Shown: piece after piece, positions 19,341-29,006 of the stretch
Layout: the number at the start of each line of letters is the position of its first letter
Numbering within the stretch: position 1 is the first letter of the stretch
DNA from: Sphingobacteriales bacterium
GTDB lineage: Bacteria > Bacteroidota > Bacteroidia > Chitinophagales > UBA2359
DNA: 64,000 bases
Assembly: GCA_016711285.1 (NCBI GenBank)
Contig: JADJTG010000014.1
Span: 443,300 to 507,299 of the forward strand
Reading direction: 5' to 3'
The notes under the pieces: model-generated
Told to the model about the DNA's origin: nothing
Databases searched by the model: none
What the model saw: the letters and a program-made list of their open reading frames with translations, nothing else
Translations under genes and position numbers: made by a program

Positions 19341-20720
19341 ATGAAAGGAAAATACCTATATCCACTCATTTTGTCTTTAACCGATAAAGAGCGTAAGCAA
19401 TTATTTCATCATAGCAGCCTCTCAAAAGATAAACGCTATGTGTGGTTGCGTCAGATTCTTTTAAAAAGTATAAAAGATAGTGCTCATTTTGAAGAAATTA
19501 TTGAAAGCACCCTCAAAAGTGACCTCAAAAACAAAAACTCCAATGAGTGCGACAGCATTATCCGCCGATTTATCCATTTTGCTTCCGATACCATAGAAGA
19601 ACAAAAAATCCTGAATTATTTAGGCGAAAATTCGGTGTCGCGCCATACGCTGCTCGTAGAAATTGCCCAACGACAGGAGCAGGTCACTTTACAGGAAATA
19701 TATGTGAAAAAATTATCGGATTTGCTCAAAGATTCCAATAAACAACACCTCAAAAGTTTGTGCTTGGATTGGCAAATAAAACTCTATGGGCAGCAACAAC
19801 ACGACAAAAGTATTCCCACCATTCGCACTTTGCTGCGCGATAAGTTGGCTTCTATCCATACGCTGCATTATGAGCAGGTTGCCAATTTTTATTTGCTCTT
19901 TTCTAATCTGTATTTAGATGATAACCGCCTTTTGCAAGAGCCCAATCCTTTGTTAGAGTCTTTGCTGCAGCTCGAAACTTCCGTACAAGCCGATGCCAAC
20001 GCTTATTATATTGCCGAATACCATATCAGCAAAGCACGGCTGGCTTTTTTTGATGCCCAATTTGACGAACTACTCATCAAAGCCGAAAACTTCATCACCG
20101 AAGCCGACGTAAGTACCGAAGCACGCGAAAAATTGTGGAGAAGAATCTATTTCCTCCAATTAGTCAATGGCTTTCATCAAGGAAAAGCAGTAACTGTGTT
20201 GCTGGACTATGCCCGCCGCCTCATTGAGTTCGATTTGCGCTATAAATTCCGCGACAGCCTCAGTTTTTACTATTATCAACTCCTCCTGATTATTGACCAA
20301 AAAGTCGAAGAATTCAATAAATCACGCCAACACGACAGCTATTTTTATTCCGGCAACACCGCTTTTTTTAAAATATTTATTAAAGGTATAGAGGAATGGC
20401 TATTGCAGGGGCGCATCTCGCAAGCACTCGGGCAATTCAACCAAATTACTTATTCGCCCAATTATTATATTTCATTGTGGTCAAAATTGATTGAAATTCA
20501 TTTGCATTATTCGCTGGGCAATGATATGCTCTGCAAAAATCTAAATGACCGCGTAGGCAGCACTTTAGAAAAAAACAAATTCCGCGCCTACACGCACGAT
20601 GCTTCGCAACATATCTGTTTGTTTTATAAAAAAGTCCTGCAACAAAAAAAGCCGCCCACAACACCGCCCGCAGCTTTCAGCCCTTTACACCATTTATTAT
20701 TAAATACCAATAAAATATAA
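19341..20720 (+). CDS. all-helical (TPR-like) protein, unknown function
   Basis: 459 aa, no signal peptide. The sequence is helical throughout, with spaced aromatic/leucine patterns such as LYLDDNRLLQEPNPLLESLLQLE and AEYHISKARLAFFDAQFDELLIKAENFI that suggest TPR-like solenoid helices. The N-terminus, LSLTDKERKQLFHHSSLSKDKRY, looks like a short helical start module. No catalytic motif. Function unknown; a cytoplasmic scaffold is the most one can infer. It is followed 145 bp later by the thiolase gene but appears to be its own unit. Confidence 0.75.
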   Translation: MKGKYLYPLILSLTDKERKQLFHHSSLSKDKRYVWLRQILLKSIKDSAHFEEIIESTLKSDLKNKNSNECDSIIRRFIHFASDTIEEQKILNYLGENSVSRHTLLVEIAQRQEQVTLQEIYVKKLSDLLKDSNKQHLKSLCLDWQIKLYGQQQHDKSIPTIRTLLRDKLASIHTLHYEQVANFYLLFSNLYLDDNRLLQEPNPLLESLLQLETSVQADANAYYIAEYHISKARLAFFDAQFDELLIKAENFITEADVSTEAREKLWRRIYFLQLVNGFHQGKAVTVLLDYARRLIEFDLRYKFRDSLSFYYYQLLLIIDQKVEEFNKSRQHDSYFYSGNTAFFKIFIKGIEEWLLQGRISQALGQFNQITYSPNYYISLWSKLIEIHLHYSLGNDMLCKNLNDRVGSTLEKNKFRAYTHDASQHICLFYKKVLQQKKPPTTPPAAFSPLHHLLLNTNKI

Positions 20721-20865
20721 GGTTTTTTTGTTTGTTCATAAATATAAATTTTTATTCTTATTCATCATTTTTATTCAAAAGTCAGCCCGTATTTTTTAAA
20801 AACAGTACCGCTCCCAAACAAACACTTCGTTATTTTTGTTAAATGAATAAAAACTATCCTAACAA

Positions 20866-22047
20866 ATGAACAAAAAAGTATTTATTGTATCTATGGCACG
20901 CACGCCCATAGGTGCTTTTAATGGTGCTTTGAGCGAGTTGAATGCCATACAATTGGGTGCCATTGCCGTAAAAGGAGCATTGCAACGCGCCGGAATCGAT
21001 GGCAACAGCGTAGATGCGCTGTATTTGGGAAATGTATTGCAAGCCAACAACGGGCAAGCTCCGGCACGCCAAGTGGCTTTGGCGGCAGGCATCTCGGCAA
21101 ATACGCCTTGCACTACCATCAACAAAGTGTGCGCTTCGGGTATGAAAAGTATCATCATCGGTACACAGGATATTTTGCTCGGAGATGCCGATGTAGTAGT
21201 GGTGGGCGGTTTTGAAAGTATGAGCAATGCCCCCTATTATATTCCGCAAGGCAGAAACGGAATGCGCTATGGCAACAAAGAGTTGGTTGATGCCATTGTA
21301 AGAGATGGTTTGCAAGACCCCTACAAAGGCTATATGATGGGCAATGCCGCCGAAATTTGTGCCGAAACCTGCAATATACCGCGCGAACGTCAGGACAGCT
21401 ACGCTCACGAGTCGTATATGCGTGCCAAAGAAGCCCACGAAAAAGGGTATTTCGCCGATGAGCTGATAGCGGTGGAAATTCCGCAGCGCAAAGGCAACCC
21501 GATTGTAGTTGATAAAGATGAAGAATGCCAACGCTACGATGCGAGCCGCCTGAGTACTTTGGCTCCGGCTTTCAAAAAAGATGGCACAGTAACTGCTATC
21601 AATGCTTCTAAAATCAACGACGGAGCAGCAGCTATCGTGCTGATGAGTGAAGAAAAAATGAAATCTCTCGGTTTGCAGCCTTTGGCTGAGGTAGTGAGCT
21701 ATGCCGATGCCGAACAAGAGCCGGAATGGTTTACGACCACACCTGCCAAAGCCTTGCCCAAAGCCCTCAAAAAAGCAGGCTTGAGCATTGATCAAATAGA
21801 TAAATTTGAAATCAATGAAGCATTTTCGGTGGTGGCATTAGCGAATATGGATATGCTGAACATCAGCAGCGACAAACTCAATGTATTGGGCGGTGCTATA
21901 TCCTTGGGACACCCCATCGGTGCTTCGGGTGCGCGTATCATTTGTACGCTTATTTCGGCATTGCGCCACAAAGGAGGCAAGCACGGAGCAGCCGCTATTT
22001 GTAATGGTGGTGGTGGTGCTTCGGCTATCGTGATACGTTTGGCATAA
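20866..22047 (+). CDS. acetyl-CoA C-acyltransferase (thiolase)
   Basis: 393 aa, standard thiolase II length. It condenses two acetyl-CoA or cleaves 3-ketoacyl-CoA. Seen: MARTPIGAFNGAL, nucleophile C89 in TTINKVCASGMKS, NEAFSVVALA, the GHPIGASGARI motif with catalytic His near 349, and CNGGGGASA with the second catalytic Cys near 379. A TATTTTTG resembling a -7 element lies at 20831-20838, 28 nt before the ATG, but no -33 match was found. A strong terminator follows. Direction (biosynthetic or degradative) cannot be fixed from sequence. Confidence 0.95.
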   Translation: MNKKVFIVSMARTPIGAFNGALSELNAIQLGAIAVKGALQRAGIDGNSVDALYLGNVLQANNGQAPARQVALAAGISANTPCTTINKVCASGMKSIIIGTQDILLGDADVVVVGGFESMSNAPYYIPQGRNGMRYGNKELVDAIVRDGLQDPYKGYMMGNAAEICAETCNIPRERQDSYAHESYMRAKEAHEKGYFADELIAVEIPQRKGNPIVVDKDEECQRYDASRLSTLAPAFKKDGTVTAINASKINDGAAAIVLMSEEKMKSLGLQPLAEVVSYADAEQEPEWFTTTPAKALPKALKKAGLSIDQIDKFEINEAFSVVALANMDMLNISSDKLNVLGGAISLGHPIGASGARIICTLISALRHKGGKHGAAAICNGGGGASAIVIRLA

Positions 22048-22063
22048 AAAAGAATATGATATA

Positions 22064-22107
22064 TAAAAAAATAGCGCAGGGCTGTATTCGTCCTGCGCTA
22101 TTTTTTT
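22064..22107. terminator. bidirectional terminator between thiolase and the HU-CCDC81/SPOR gene
   Basis: ATAGCGCAGG/CCTGCGCTAT stem with an 11-nt loop, flanked by A and T runs. It serves the rightward thiolase and possibly the leftward gene ending at 22176. Confidence 0.85.
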
Positions 22108-22175
22108 GTATTTTGCTCTCTCCTACTCTTCTTTATCTTTTAAACCGTCTTCAAAAATCAGAGCATAAGGCGTGA

Positions 22176-23594
22176 TTATCTTTTAAAATACCACGCATTG
22201 CTTTCTCCGCTTTTACTCTGCACATCGGGTAATTTGGAAATAGCATCGCTTTCGCTGCTGCCTGCATATACCGTAGCACGATAGCGTGTGCCGCCGTCAG
22301 CAATTACATAAGCGTCAAAGCCTTTGGATTTCATTGTTTTTACCATTTTTGTGGCATTGCTTTTTTCCTTAAATACTCCCACTACAATATGATAGCCTTT
22401 GGGCGTAGCACCATTTGTAGCAGTATTGCCGCTGTTGGCATCGTTGTTGCCTTCATTTCTTTCTGTTTTTTTAGCAGGTGTCGGCGGCGAAACAATTTCT
22501 GTTTTTACAGGTTCTTTGGTAACTTCCGTAGTAGCAGAAGTATTGGTTTCGGCGGCAACATCATTTTCGGTAGTTGCTGTGGTTGTTTCCGCAGGTGCTT
22601 CGGTGGTGGTAGTTTCTTCTGTCGGTGTAATATTTTCGACAGGGGTCGTTTCTGTATCGGTAGCAACTTCTGTATCGGCAGGCTCAGTGCTCAAAAGTTG
22701 CTCACTGTTGTCTTTATCTCCAAAAAATCTGGATAAAATCGGAGATTCGTTGCGCGGGTCATCATAAAGTAAATATTGCGCCGCCAACAATCCCAAAAGC
22801 AGCACTGCCACCGTAGGAATTGCCCATATCCAACTGCCTTCGGCATTTTTTTGGCGTTTGGGGGGCATTTTGAAAGGAGGTGGTTTTGGCGAATACTGGT
22901 GCGGCTCGGTAGAAGACTCATTTTGAGGCTCTTCGGGTATGCCGGAAAATGCCTGCTTTACTGCCGGAGTGGGGTCGGGTGTATCGTGGTGCGAACTAAA
23001 AACAGGCGATGCCGCCACAGGTACAGGTGTGGCGGGTTTTTCTTTGGGCAATACATTGGTTTCCAAAACCGAAGATACTGTTTTTTTCTTGGGTATTTCT
23101 TCATCTGCATAAGAAGCACCGGCTGCCACAGGTATTTCTTCCGAAGGCACTTCCTGTGCAATGTCGCTGATGGCTCGTGTAGCAGGGAGTTCTATTTCGT
23201 TCATTGCAAAGGTTTCTTTATTAAACTGGTTTTCCATTTCAGCAATCAATTTCAAATTTCCGTTGGCATCATACACAAATGTTCCCAAGCCTTCCAGAGC
23301 CGTATGTCCCAGATGCAGGGTGTCATTTTTAAGGCTTTGTACAAAGGCTTCTACCACCTCTTCGGCTTGCTCCTGACCAATTTGTTCGCGGACTGCCACA
23401 TATTGGCTGAGGTCGTCTTGCAAAAGTGGTGTTTCATCTGCGTCAAAAATAATGGTTTTGCGCGGAGCTTCAATGGTATTGCGGGAAACGTTTATTTTTG
23501 AAGCAATATAAGGTGTTTTAAATGTTCCTAATCCCGATACTTGCACTTCATCTTGTTGCAACAGCAACTCAATCAAATATTTGGCAATATTCAT
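22176..23594 (-). CDS. HU-CCDC81 and SPOR domain membrane protein
   Basis: 472 aa. Residues 1-130 contain the two CCDC81-like prokaryotic HU domains (IAKYLIELLLQQDEVQVSGLGTF; ALEGLGTFVYDANGNLKL). A Pro/Glu-rich linker leads to one membrane helix (about 255-276, WAIPTVAVLLLGLLAAQYLL). A Thr/Glu-rich periplasmic stretch follows, then a C-terminal SPOR domain (about 397-470, GYHIVVGVFKEKSNATKMV) that binds denuded septal peptidoglycan. The combination is typical of Bacteroidota and is thought to link the nucleoid or cytoplasm with the division-site wall. Start ATG is supported by the HU start. Confidence 0.92.
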   Translation of the reverse strand: MNIAKYLIELLLQQDEVQVSGLGTFKTPYIASKINVSRNTIEAPRKTIIFDADETPLLQDDLSQYVAVREQIGQEQAEEVVEAFVQSLKNDTLHLGHTALEGLGTFVYDANGNLKLIAEMENQFNKETFAMNEIELPATRAISDIAQEVPSEEIPVAAGASYADEEIPKKKTVSSVLETNVLPKEKPATPVPVAASPVFSSHHDTPDPTPAVKQAFSGIPEEPQNESSTEPHQYSPKPPPFKMPPKRQKNAEGSWIWAIPTVAVLLLGLLAAQYLLYDDPRNESPILSRFFGDKDNSEQLLSTEPADTEVATDTETTPVENITPTEETTTTEAPAETTTATTENDVAAETNTSATTEVTKEPVKTEIVSPPTPAKKTERNEGNNDANSGNTATNGATPKGYHIVVGVFKEKSNATKMVKTMKSKGFDAYVIADGGTRYRATVYAGSSESDAISKLPDVQSKSGESNAWYFKR

Positions 23595-23678
23595 ATTTTA
23601 AATTATTATTTTTTACTTTAAACAATAAATAATTAAAAATCAATTATTTACAATGTTTTTTAATTAAAAAATTCCTTT

Positions 23679-25309
23679 TTAAAAACGCAACATTATACCC
23701 CCTACAAAGTTAATGCCATAAACCGGATAATAATTAAATCTTTGATATTTATTATTAATAAGATTGTTGAGATTTAAAAAAGCGGCAAAGTGCGGCGAAA
23801 AATGATAATCGGCGTGTAGGTTTAAATCAAAAGCAGCTTTTAAGGTTTGGGCTTCGTTGTTTTGAAGGCGTGTTTTCCAGCCCGAAAAGAAAAATAAATC
23901 GCCGCCCACCTGTAATTTTTCCAGAGGACTAAAAGTGCCGGTCAGCATCATTTCCAAATTGGGCAAATGCCAAGCTGCTGTTTCAAAAGGTGTTTTGTAA
24001 TGATTGTATTGCGTGGTCAGTTTTACCTGATGGCTTTTGTCTATATGGTAGGTTAGTTCCAATTTGCCGGCGATAGTTTTGAGCGAATCATATACGGTGG
24101 TGAAAGCATTGCGCTCATCGGTGTAGTCGGTTACAAACAGGGCTTGTTGTTTGGTGAGATACTGCCCGCCGCTAAGACTATATGTGCTACGCGCGCCGAG
24201 GCGCCCTTTGATACCCAAGGTGCGTTCTTGTGTAAATGTATTGAAAAAAGTCAAATCTTGACCCAAAAAAGGATTGATGCGTGTAAAATTGCGCAAACTG
24301 TTTTTGTATGCTTCTTTGCCCCATTTTCCAAAAACGCTCATCGCCCCTTCCATTACGGGAATTTCGGCGTATATATCAGGAAAAATATAAGCCACTTCGC
24401 CATCTAAAAACAAACTCGCTCCGGCTTTGAGTGTTGCCCAAGGACGTTGCAACATACCGTAGGGCGTGATCTTCAGCAAGGAATTATCCAAATTGGAGGT
24501 ATAATTTGCCTCATCTTTAAAAGAGGTATAGTCAAAAAAAGCGTCCACGCCGCCGCCGATGCTTTTTTCGCTCAAGTATTCGCCTTGTGCGGTGAGGCGC
24601 AAGCCGTGTTCGCGGGCATTGTAGTTGTTGCCGAAATAATAATAATCCAATTGCAAGTGGCGGTTGAGGTTGGTGTAGTCGTTGCTGTTGTTGTCAAAAG
24701 CGACACTCGCACCGATGGTATTTTGCAATATTTCTATGCGGTCTTTGTCTTCGGGGTCGGGGCGTTGGCTTTCGTTGATACCATAATAATAGCGTTGTTC
24801 GTTGTCGTAGTTGGTATTGAACGTGAGGTGGTTTTTGGCACCGAACCATTTGGCATAAGCCTGTGCGCCGATGTTGCGAAAATCCTGAAAAGGAATGTCG
24901 TTGCCTTTCGACATCAGAAAGTTGCCACGCACGCCGGCAGTGAGGCGGTCGGAGCCGGAAGTGGCGGCGGCAATATCCAATAAAGGAGTAGTGAGGTTGC
25001 CGAAGCCCGCTTTGAGCCAGAAGTTGTAGTTCCATACTTCTTCTTCCAATTTGTAGGCGATGGGTTTGAGGGCAGGTGGGTGAAACTGCGCTATCAGCTG
25101 TTTGGAGGGTATGCTGTAATCCAATTGCGGCGGACGACCGGAATTGCCTTGCTCCGACACCGCCGCCACGGAAATAAATCGGGGCGTTGGGCATCTAATA
25201 AAATCGGCTCAAAGGCTTTGATAATAGTAATATTTTCGTTTTCTAAGTTATCCTGTGCCATCAACCCGAAAGGCATCAACAGCACCAACAGCAAGATTTT
25301 TTTTAACAT
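23679..25309 (-). CDS. outer-membrane beta-barrel protein (TonB-receptor-like), one frameshift
   Basis: The signal peptide MLKKILLLVLLMPFGLMAQ starts at 25309 in one frame and runs to ...ITIIKAFEPILLDAQRPD. The rest, from ISVAAVSEQGNSGRP to the end, lies in another frame; one missing T in the GATTTATTTCC run near 25170 explains the break. The remaining ~490 aa alternate polar and aromatic residues, like barrel strands, and end in GGIMLRF with a terminal Phe, usual for outer-membrane barrels. No plug domain or TonB box is seen. The substrate is unknown. Most likely an intact gene with a consensus error. Confidence 0.75.
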
Positions 25310-25598
25310 ACAAGGCGGCAAAATAAATGATTGGACTGAAAATATATACTGAACAAACGATGCTGTTATTACAAAGATTGGATTCAATATTAAATTATTG
25401 CACAAGGCGATATAATAAGCAGCCGTTCAAAGATAAATACAAATTTAACAAACCTTAAACAATACAGCAAAAGTTTATACTACAGCAGGCAAAACGGCAA
25501 AAAACACAACGAAAATCATAGACAATTGACTATTTTTGTTGTGGATATTCGCACTTGCACAACAAATATACAATATGGATTTTATATAAAAACAAACC

Positions 25599-26402
25599 TA
25601 CGACTACGGCGCACGACACTACGCCCCCGATATAGCACGGTGGTGGTCGGTGGATCCAAAGGCGGATCTTGAACCAGACTGGACACCATACAGATATGGG
25701 TTTAATAATCCGATAAGATATATTGATCCTAATGGTCTTTTTGAAAGCACTCATACCGATGAAGACGGAAATGTAGTTGCAGTATATGATGATGGAGATA
25801 ATGGAGTTTACAGGCATAGCGGCAAGGGAGCAGAAGCAGAAAAATCCGTAAAATCGAATTATAACAAGAATAATACAAGTGCAGGTGGTGAAAAAATGGG
25901 AGAGTCTTTACACTCCTTAAGTTTTGCTGACCAAAATTTATTTAATATAACGGGCAAGGTTAAAAAGGCTGATATAAAAATTGATTTTGGCTCTACTGAA
26001 TTAACAGATAAGGTTCAAAGTATAATTGATGCAAATCCATCACTGATTGACTATGCGATAAAGGCTGGCACAAACGGGGACTGGGATTTAAAAAGTAACA
26101 CCTCAAATGGTTCTTTGCTATACGAAAAATATGCATCTCCACGGGATGCAGGAAATTTTGCAGCTGGTGCAGTAGCGCAAATGTCAGGTTTAGAACCTAT
26201 TGCTCAATTTGGTTATGGTGCTTACAATATGACTGGTAACAGCAAACCTTTAACTGGGTTAGTGACAGGTGTTGTTGGACTCACCACTTTGATTAATCCG
26301 TATTTGGGTTTAGGTGCCGCTTATCTAATTGGAAAATATGGTGAGGATGAATTAACGCAAAGATCAATTGATTTAGGAAAGCAATTTATAAAAAGAAAAT
26401 AA
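25599..26402 (+). pseudogene. orphan Rhs core C-terminus plus toxin tip
   Basis: The frame opens after a TAA at 25587 with no ATG and encodes the conserved end of the Rhs/YD-repeat shell: YDYGARHYAPDIARWWSVDP, then YRYGFNNPIRYIDPNGLFE. After PNG comes a variable ~200-aa tip with WDLK near the middle, ASPRDAGNFAAGAVAQ, then a hydrophobic stretch (TGLVTGVVGLTTLINPYLGLGAAYLIGKYGEDELTQ). The WD.K and GNF..G pattern is loosely like the Ntox44 toxin domain; tentative. The thousands of bases of upstream Rhs are absent, so this is a displaced tip cassette. GTG at 25650 is the only start-like codon. A lipoprotein follows 5 bp later as the immunity candidate. Confidence 0.82.
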
Positions 26403-26407
26403 GTGAA

Positions 26408-26842
26408 ATGGTTAGAAGGACGATAGTTATAATTTTATCAGTTATTGGCTTTTCTGCTTGTGATTCCAAGGTTGAAATCGTCTATAGCTACAAAGACATT
26501 GTGATTAAAAGGGTCGATAAGAATGGAAGAACTATTTTTTATTACGATGAAATTGGCAAAGATAGTCCTAGAATTTGGGTAGAATATTCTGGGATTAATG
26601 ACGGCTTTTCTGGTTATTTGAAATTTGATAAAAGTGGTAAAGTGAGTATTCTTTCAGGAGATGGATACTTTCAGACTGCCAATGATGACACAACAAAATT
26701 TGAATATAGGGAAATAGCAGCATATCAACGTCCTGAATTAACAGAAAATGTTTACATTGTTCAAGATGCTGTCAGATATGAGCAAGAAAAAAATAATGGA
26801 TTTGTAACTAAAGTAAATGTTGTTTATCCAAAAAAATACTAA
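26408..26842 (+). CDS. lipoprotein, candidate immunity protein for the Rhs tip
   Basis: 144 aa. Signal VVRRTIVIILSVIGFSAC-like with lipobox GFSAC, so the mature protein is lipid-anchored. The rest looks like a small beta-rich domain (IVIKRVDKNGRTIFYYDEIG, GYLKFDKSGKVSILSGDGYF). It starts 5 bp after the Rhs tip stop, the usual position of a cognate immunity gene, and a terminator follows. The role is inferred from position and size only. A lipoprotein immunity fits a toxin acting in the periplasm or membrane. Confidence 0.7.
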   Translation: MVRRTIVIILSVIGFSACDSKVEIVYSYKDIVIKRVDKNGRTIFYYDEIGKDSPRIWVEYSGINDGFSGYLKFDKSGKVSILSGDGYFQTANDDTTKFEYREIAAYQRPELTENVYIVQDAVRYEQEKNNGFVTKVNVVYPKKY

Positions 26843-26874
26843 GCAAAAATCCGGCAAGTCCGGATTTTTGCTTT
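26841..26874 (+). terminator. intrinsic terminator after the immunity lipoprotein
   Basis: AGCAAAAATCCGG/CCGGATTTTTGCT stem with loop CAAGT, with T-rich sequence in the 3' arm. It overlaps the stop codon. Confidence 0.85.
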
Positions 26875-26980
26875 ATAAAATAACCACATTTTTTGGGAGG
26901 AAATCTTTAAACTTCTTTTTGGTCAGGAAAGTGTCTGACACTATCCCGCAAAGTGTGTAAGATAAAAAGTTAGGGTTGGG

Positions 26981-27036
26981 TTATCTCCTTCAAAGCAAAA
27001 AAACGACTATCATATTTTATTAAACTCTGCCAAAAA
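26981..27036. repeat. left copy of a ~55-bp direct repeat bracketing the toxin-cassette region
   Basis: Begins TTATCTCCTTCAAAGCAAAA and ends in ATTTTATTAAACTCTGCCA. The other copy is at 31021-31076. Identity by eye is about 80 percent. Confidence 0.6.
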
Positions 27037-27212
27037 AACACAACGAAACAGCGTCTGAACTACGAGATAATGCTCCGTCACCTTGGGATTATAACAATCA
27101 CGAAATAATAAAAGATGGCTTTCGTAATATAATGGTTTCTCCCCAAAACATACAACTCTATGACAATAAAAAAGAAAATGCCATATCTATCCCTTGGAAG
27201 TATTTTGAATAA
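27024..27212 (+). pseudogene. C-terminal fragment of a toxin-like protein
   Basis: A 62-codon open stretch after an in-frame TAA, with no start codon, reads ...ASELRDNAPSPWDYNNHEII... and ends ISIPWKYFE. The same tail pattern (SIHLYENKRENVISVSWEYF and NIYLYKQNEKDPTTISWDYF) follows the stop codons of the next two lipoprotein genes. The tail overlaps the start of the lipoprotein gene at 27160 in another frame. Best read as the 3' end of a lost toxin gene whose immunity gene began inside it. Confidence 0.6.
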
Positions 27213-27744
27213 AGTTTTTTTATGTGCTTTTATAATAAGTGTTTTGGAAATTTCTTGCCAAAAACAAAATAGACAAAAATCGGTGATGCCTGAAATATGT
27301 ACTTCAGCAATACAAAAAGCATATTATGATGAATACTTGGGATTGTTCATTGAGCTACAGAAATCAAAGGAAATTACTACTTTATACCAAGAGAATTATC
27401 AAGGTCCTATTAATGACCCAAAATATAAATTATTAGTAAAAAATTGCTACGATATTGATATAATATTCTCAAATTGTATAACTATGTGTGATACAACTTA
27501 CATAGAAGAGGCGCATTTCTATAAAGATAAACAAGTGGTACCTCCGGGGGGTATGTCAACAAAGGTAGTTTTTTACAAAAATGCAATGATAAAAAGCGAG
27601 TGTTGTGGTGGATTGGTATTCAGCAACACAGAAAATGCGTTGGTGATTGATAGCGTTAGGAACTACTACACCCCCTTGTTTGAGGCGTATTTAGCACAAC
27701 ATAAAGAAAAATTCCCGAAAGAGTTGTTTGAGGATATAGAATAG
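27160..27744 (+). CDS. immunity-like lipoprotein, paralogue 1 of 3
   Basis: 194 aa (ATG 27178 also possible). Signal with lipobox LEISC. The mature part contains AYYDEYLGLFIELQ, KNCYDIDIIFSNCITMCDTTYI, a KVVFYKNAMI strand, and the end YYTPLFEAYLAQHKEKFPKELFEDIE. Two further paralogues lie immediately downstream with the same C-terminal motif. The start overlaps the relic toxin tail at 27024-27212 out of frame. Tandem immunity-gene families next to displaced toxin tips are a known feature of polymorphic toxin loci; that role is inferred. Confidence 0.72.
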   Translation: MTIKKKMPYLSLGSILNKVFLCAFIISVLEISCQKQNRQKSVMPEICTSAIQKAYYDEYLGLFIELQKSKEITTLYQENYQGPINDPKYKLLVKNCYDIDIIFSNCITMCDTTYIEEAHFYKDKQVVPPGGMSTKVVFYKNAMIKSECCGGLVFSNTENALVIDSVRNYYTPLFEAYLAQHKEKFPKELFEDIE

Positions 27745-27754
27745 AAGGTATGCA

Positions 27755-28363
27755 ATGTTGTTGTTTTACCTCAAAGTATACATTTATATGAAAATAAGAG
27801 AGAAAATGTTATTTCTGTTTCTTGGGAGTATTTTAAATAAAAAATATTTTTTATTACCGATATTCTTATTGATAATATCTTGTAAAAATAAATATACCTC
27901 AAAATTAGATAATGATTGTAAGCCTCTCATTGCTAAAGTTTATCAGGAGGAATATGTATCGCTTTTTTACAAATTAAAAATTGAAAATAAACTATCTGTA
28001 ATATTTAAAGAGAAATATAAACACTATAAAAACAGAGCCGAAAATTTTTTTTATATAAAAGACTGTTTTGAAGTTGATATAAAATTTACGGGATGTATGC
28101 ATAAAAATGATACTACTTATATAGGAACAGTTCCTTTTTACAAAGGAAAAGAATTAGCCAATCTTGGGTTGATATCTGATACCGTAATTTTTTACAAAAA
28201 TGAGGTAATTGGTGCAATTAAAGACGACTGGGTATTTATGAGTACAAAAGAAACAAAAGAAACAGAAGATAGTATTAATAATTATCGCAATGCTTTATTC
28301 GCACCCTATGCTCGCACTCATAAAAGCAAATTTCCGAAAGAGTTGTTTGAGGATATAGAATAG
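27755..28363 (+). CDS. immunity-like lipoprotein, paralogue 2 of 3
   Basis: 202 aa in the long frame. The ATG at 27788 (MKIREKMLFLFLGS) gives the better signal peptide, with lipobox IISC. It shares with its neighbours the VYQEEYVSLFYKLK helix, KDCFEVDIKFTGC, NDTTYIGTVPFYKGKE, and the end KSKFPKELFEDIE. The 47 bp around its stop are identical to those around the stop of paralogue 1. Just before the start, in another frame, runs the tail NVVVLPQSIHLYENKR... ending WEYFK, a relic of the same toxin end as at 27212. Confidence 0.72.
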   Translation: MLLFYLKVYIYMKIREKMLFLFLGSILNKKYFLLPIFLLIISCKNKYTSKLDNDCKPLIAKVYQEEYVSLFYKLKIENKLSVIFKEKYKHYKNRAENFFYIKDCFEVDIKFTGCMHKNDTTYIGTVPFYKGKELANLGLISDTVIFYKNEVIGAIKDDWVFMSTKETKETEDSINNYRNALFAPYARTHKSKFPKELFEDIE

Positions 28364-28373
28364 AAGGTATGCA

Positions 28374-29006
28374 ATGTTGTCATTTTATCAAAAGACAATA
28401 TATATTTGTATAAACAAAATGAGAAAGATCCAACTACTATTTCTTGGGATTATTTTAACATCAATAAATAATTTCAAAAAAATAATGCTATTGTTGCTGT
28501 TTGGATTTATTTCCTGTAACTCTGAAAAAACAGGCAATAAACAAATAAATAAATCTAATATATGTAATAAGCATCTTAAAGAAGCGTATTATGAAGCATA
28601 TTATAATACTTTTGTGAGGTTTAAAAATAATCAACAAGAAATACAGGCTGTTTATTCAAAAAAAGGTATCCCTTCTACTGGAGAACCAGCATTTTATATA
28701 CACAATTTGTATGATATTGTAATTAAATCAAGCGATTGTTATATACAGAAAGATACCCTACATATTGGCTTAACATCTTATTATAAAGATAAAGAAATTT
28801 TTACATTAGAAATCACCCCAAGAGAAGTTTTTATAATAAATGGCGAAATTGTAGGTGAAAAATATGATGGGTATGTATTCTTAAAACCGAAGGGTTCGGA
28901 TCTGATAGTGGATAGTTTTAGAAACTACTACACCCCCTTGTTTGAGGCGTATTTAATGCAACATAAAGACAAATTTCCGAAAGAGTTGTTTGAGGATATG
29001 AAATAA
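28374..29006 (+). CDS. immunity-like lipoprotein, paralogue 3 of 3
   Basis: 210 aa in the long frame; ATG 28419 (MRKIQLLFLGI) is the likelier start. Lipobox FISC. Family features: YYEAYYNTFVRFKNNQQ, LYDIVIKSSDCYIQKDTLHI, YYKDKEI, and the end KDKFPKELFEDMK. The toxin-tail relic NIYLYKQNEKDPTTISWDYF overlaps its 5' end in another frame. Its last codons (ATGAAATAAG) form the left edge of the 121-bp arm that leads into the next toxin tip. Confidence 0.72.
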   Translation: MLSFYQKTIYICINKMRKIQLLFLGIILTSINNFKKIMLLLLFGFISCNSEKTGNKQINKSNICNKHLKEAYYEAYYNTFVRFKNNQQEIQAVYSKKGIPSTGEPAFYIHNLYDIVIKSSDCYIQKDTLHIGLTSYYKDKEIFTLEITPREVFIINGEIVGEKYDGYVFLKPKGSDLIVDSFRNYYTPLFEAYLMQHKDKFPKELFEDMK

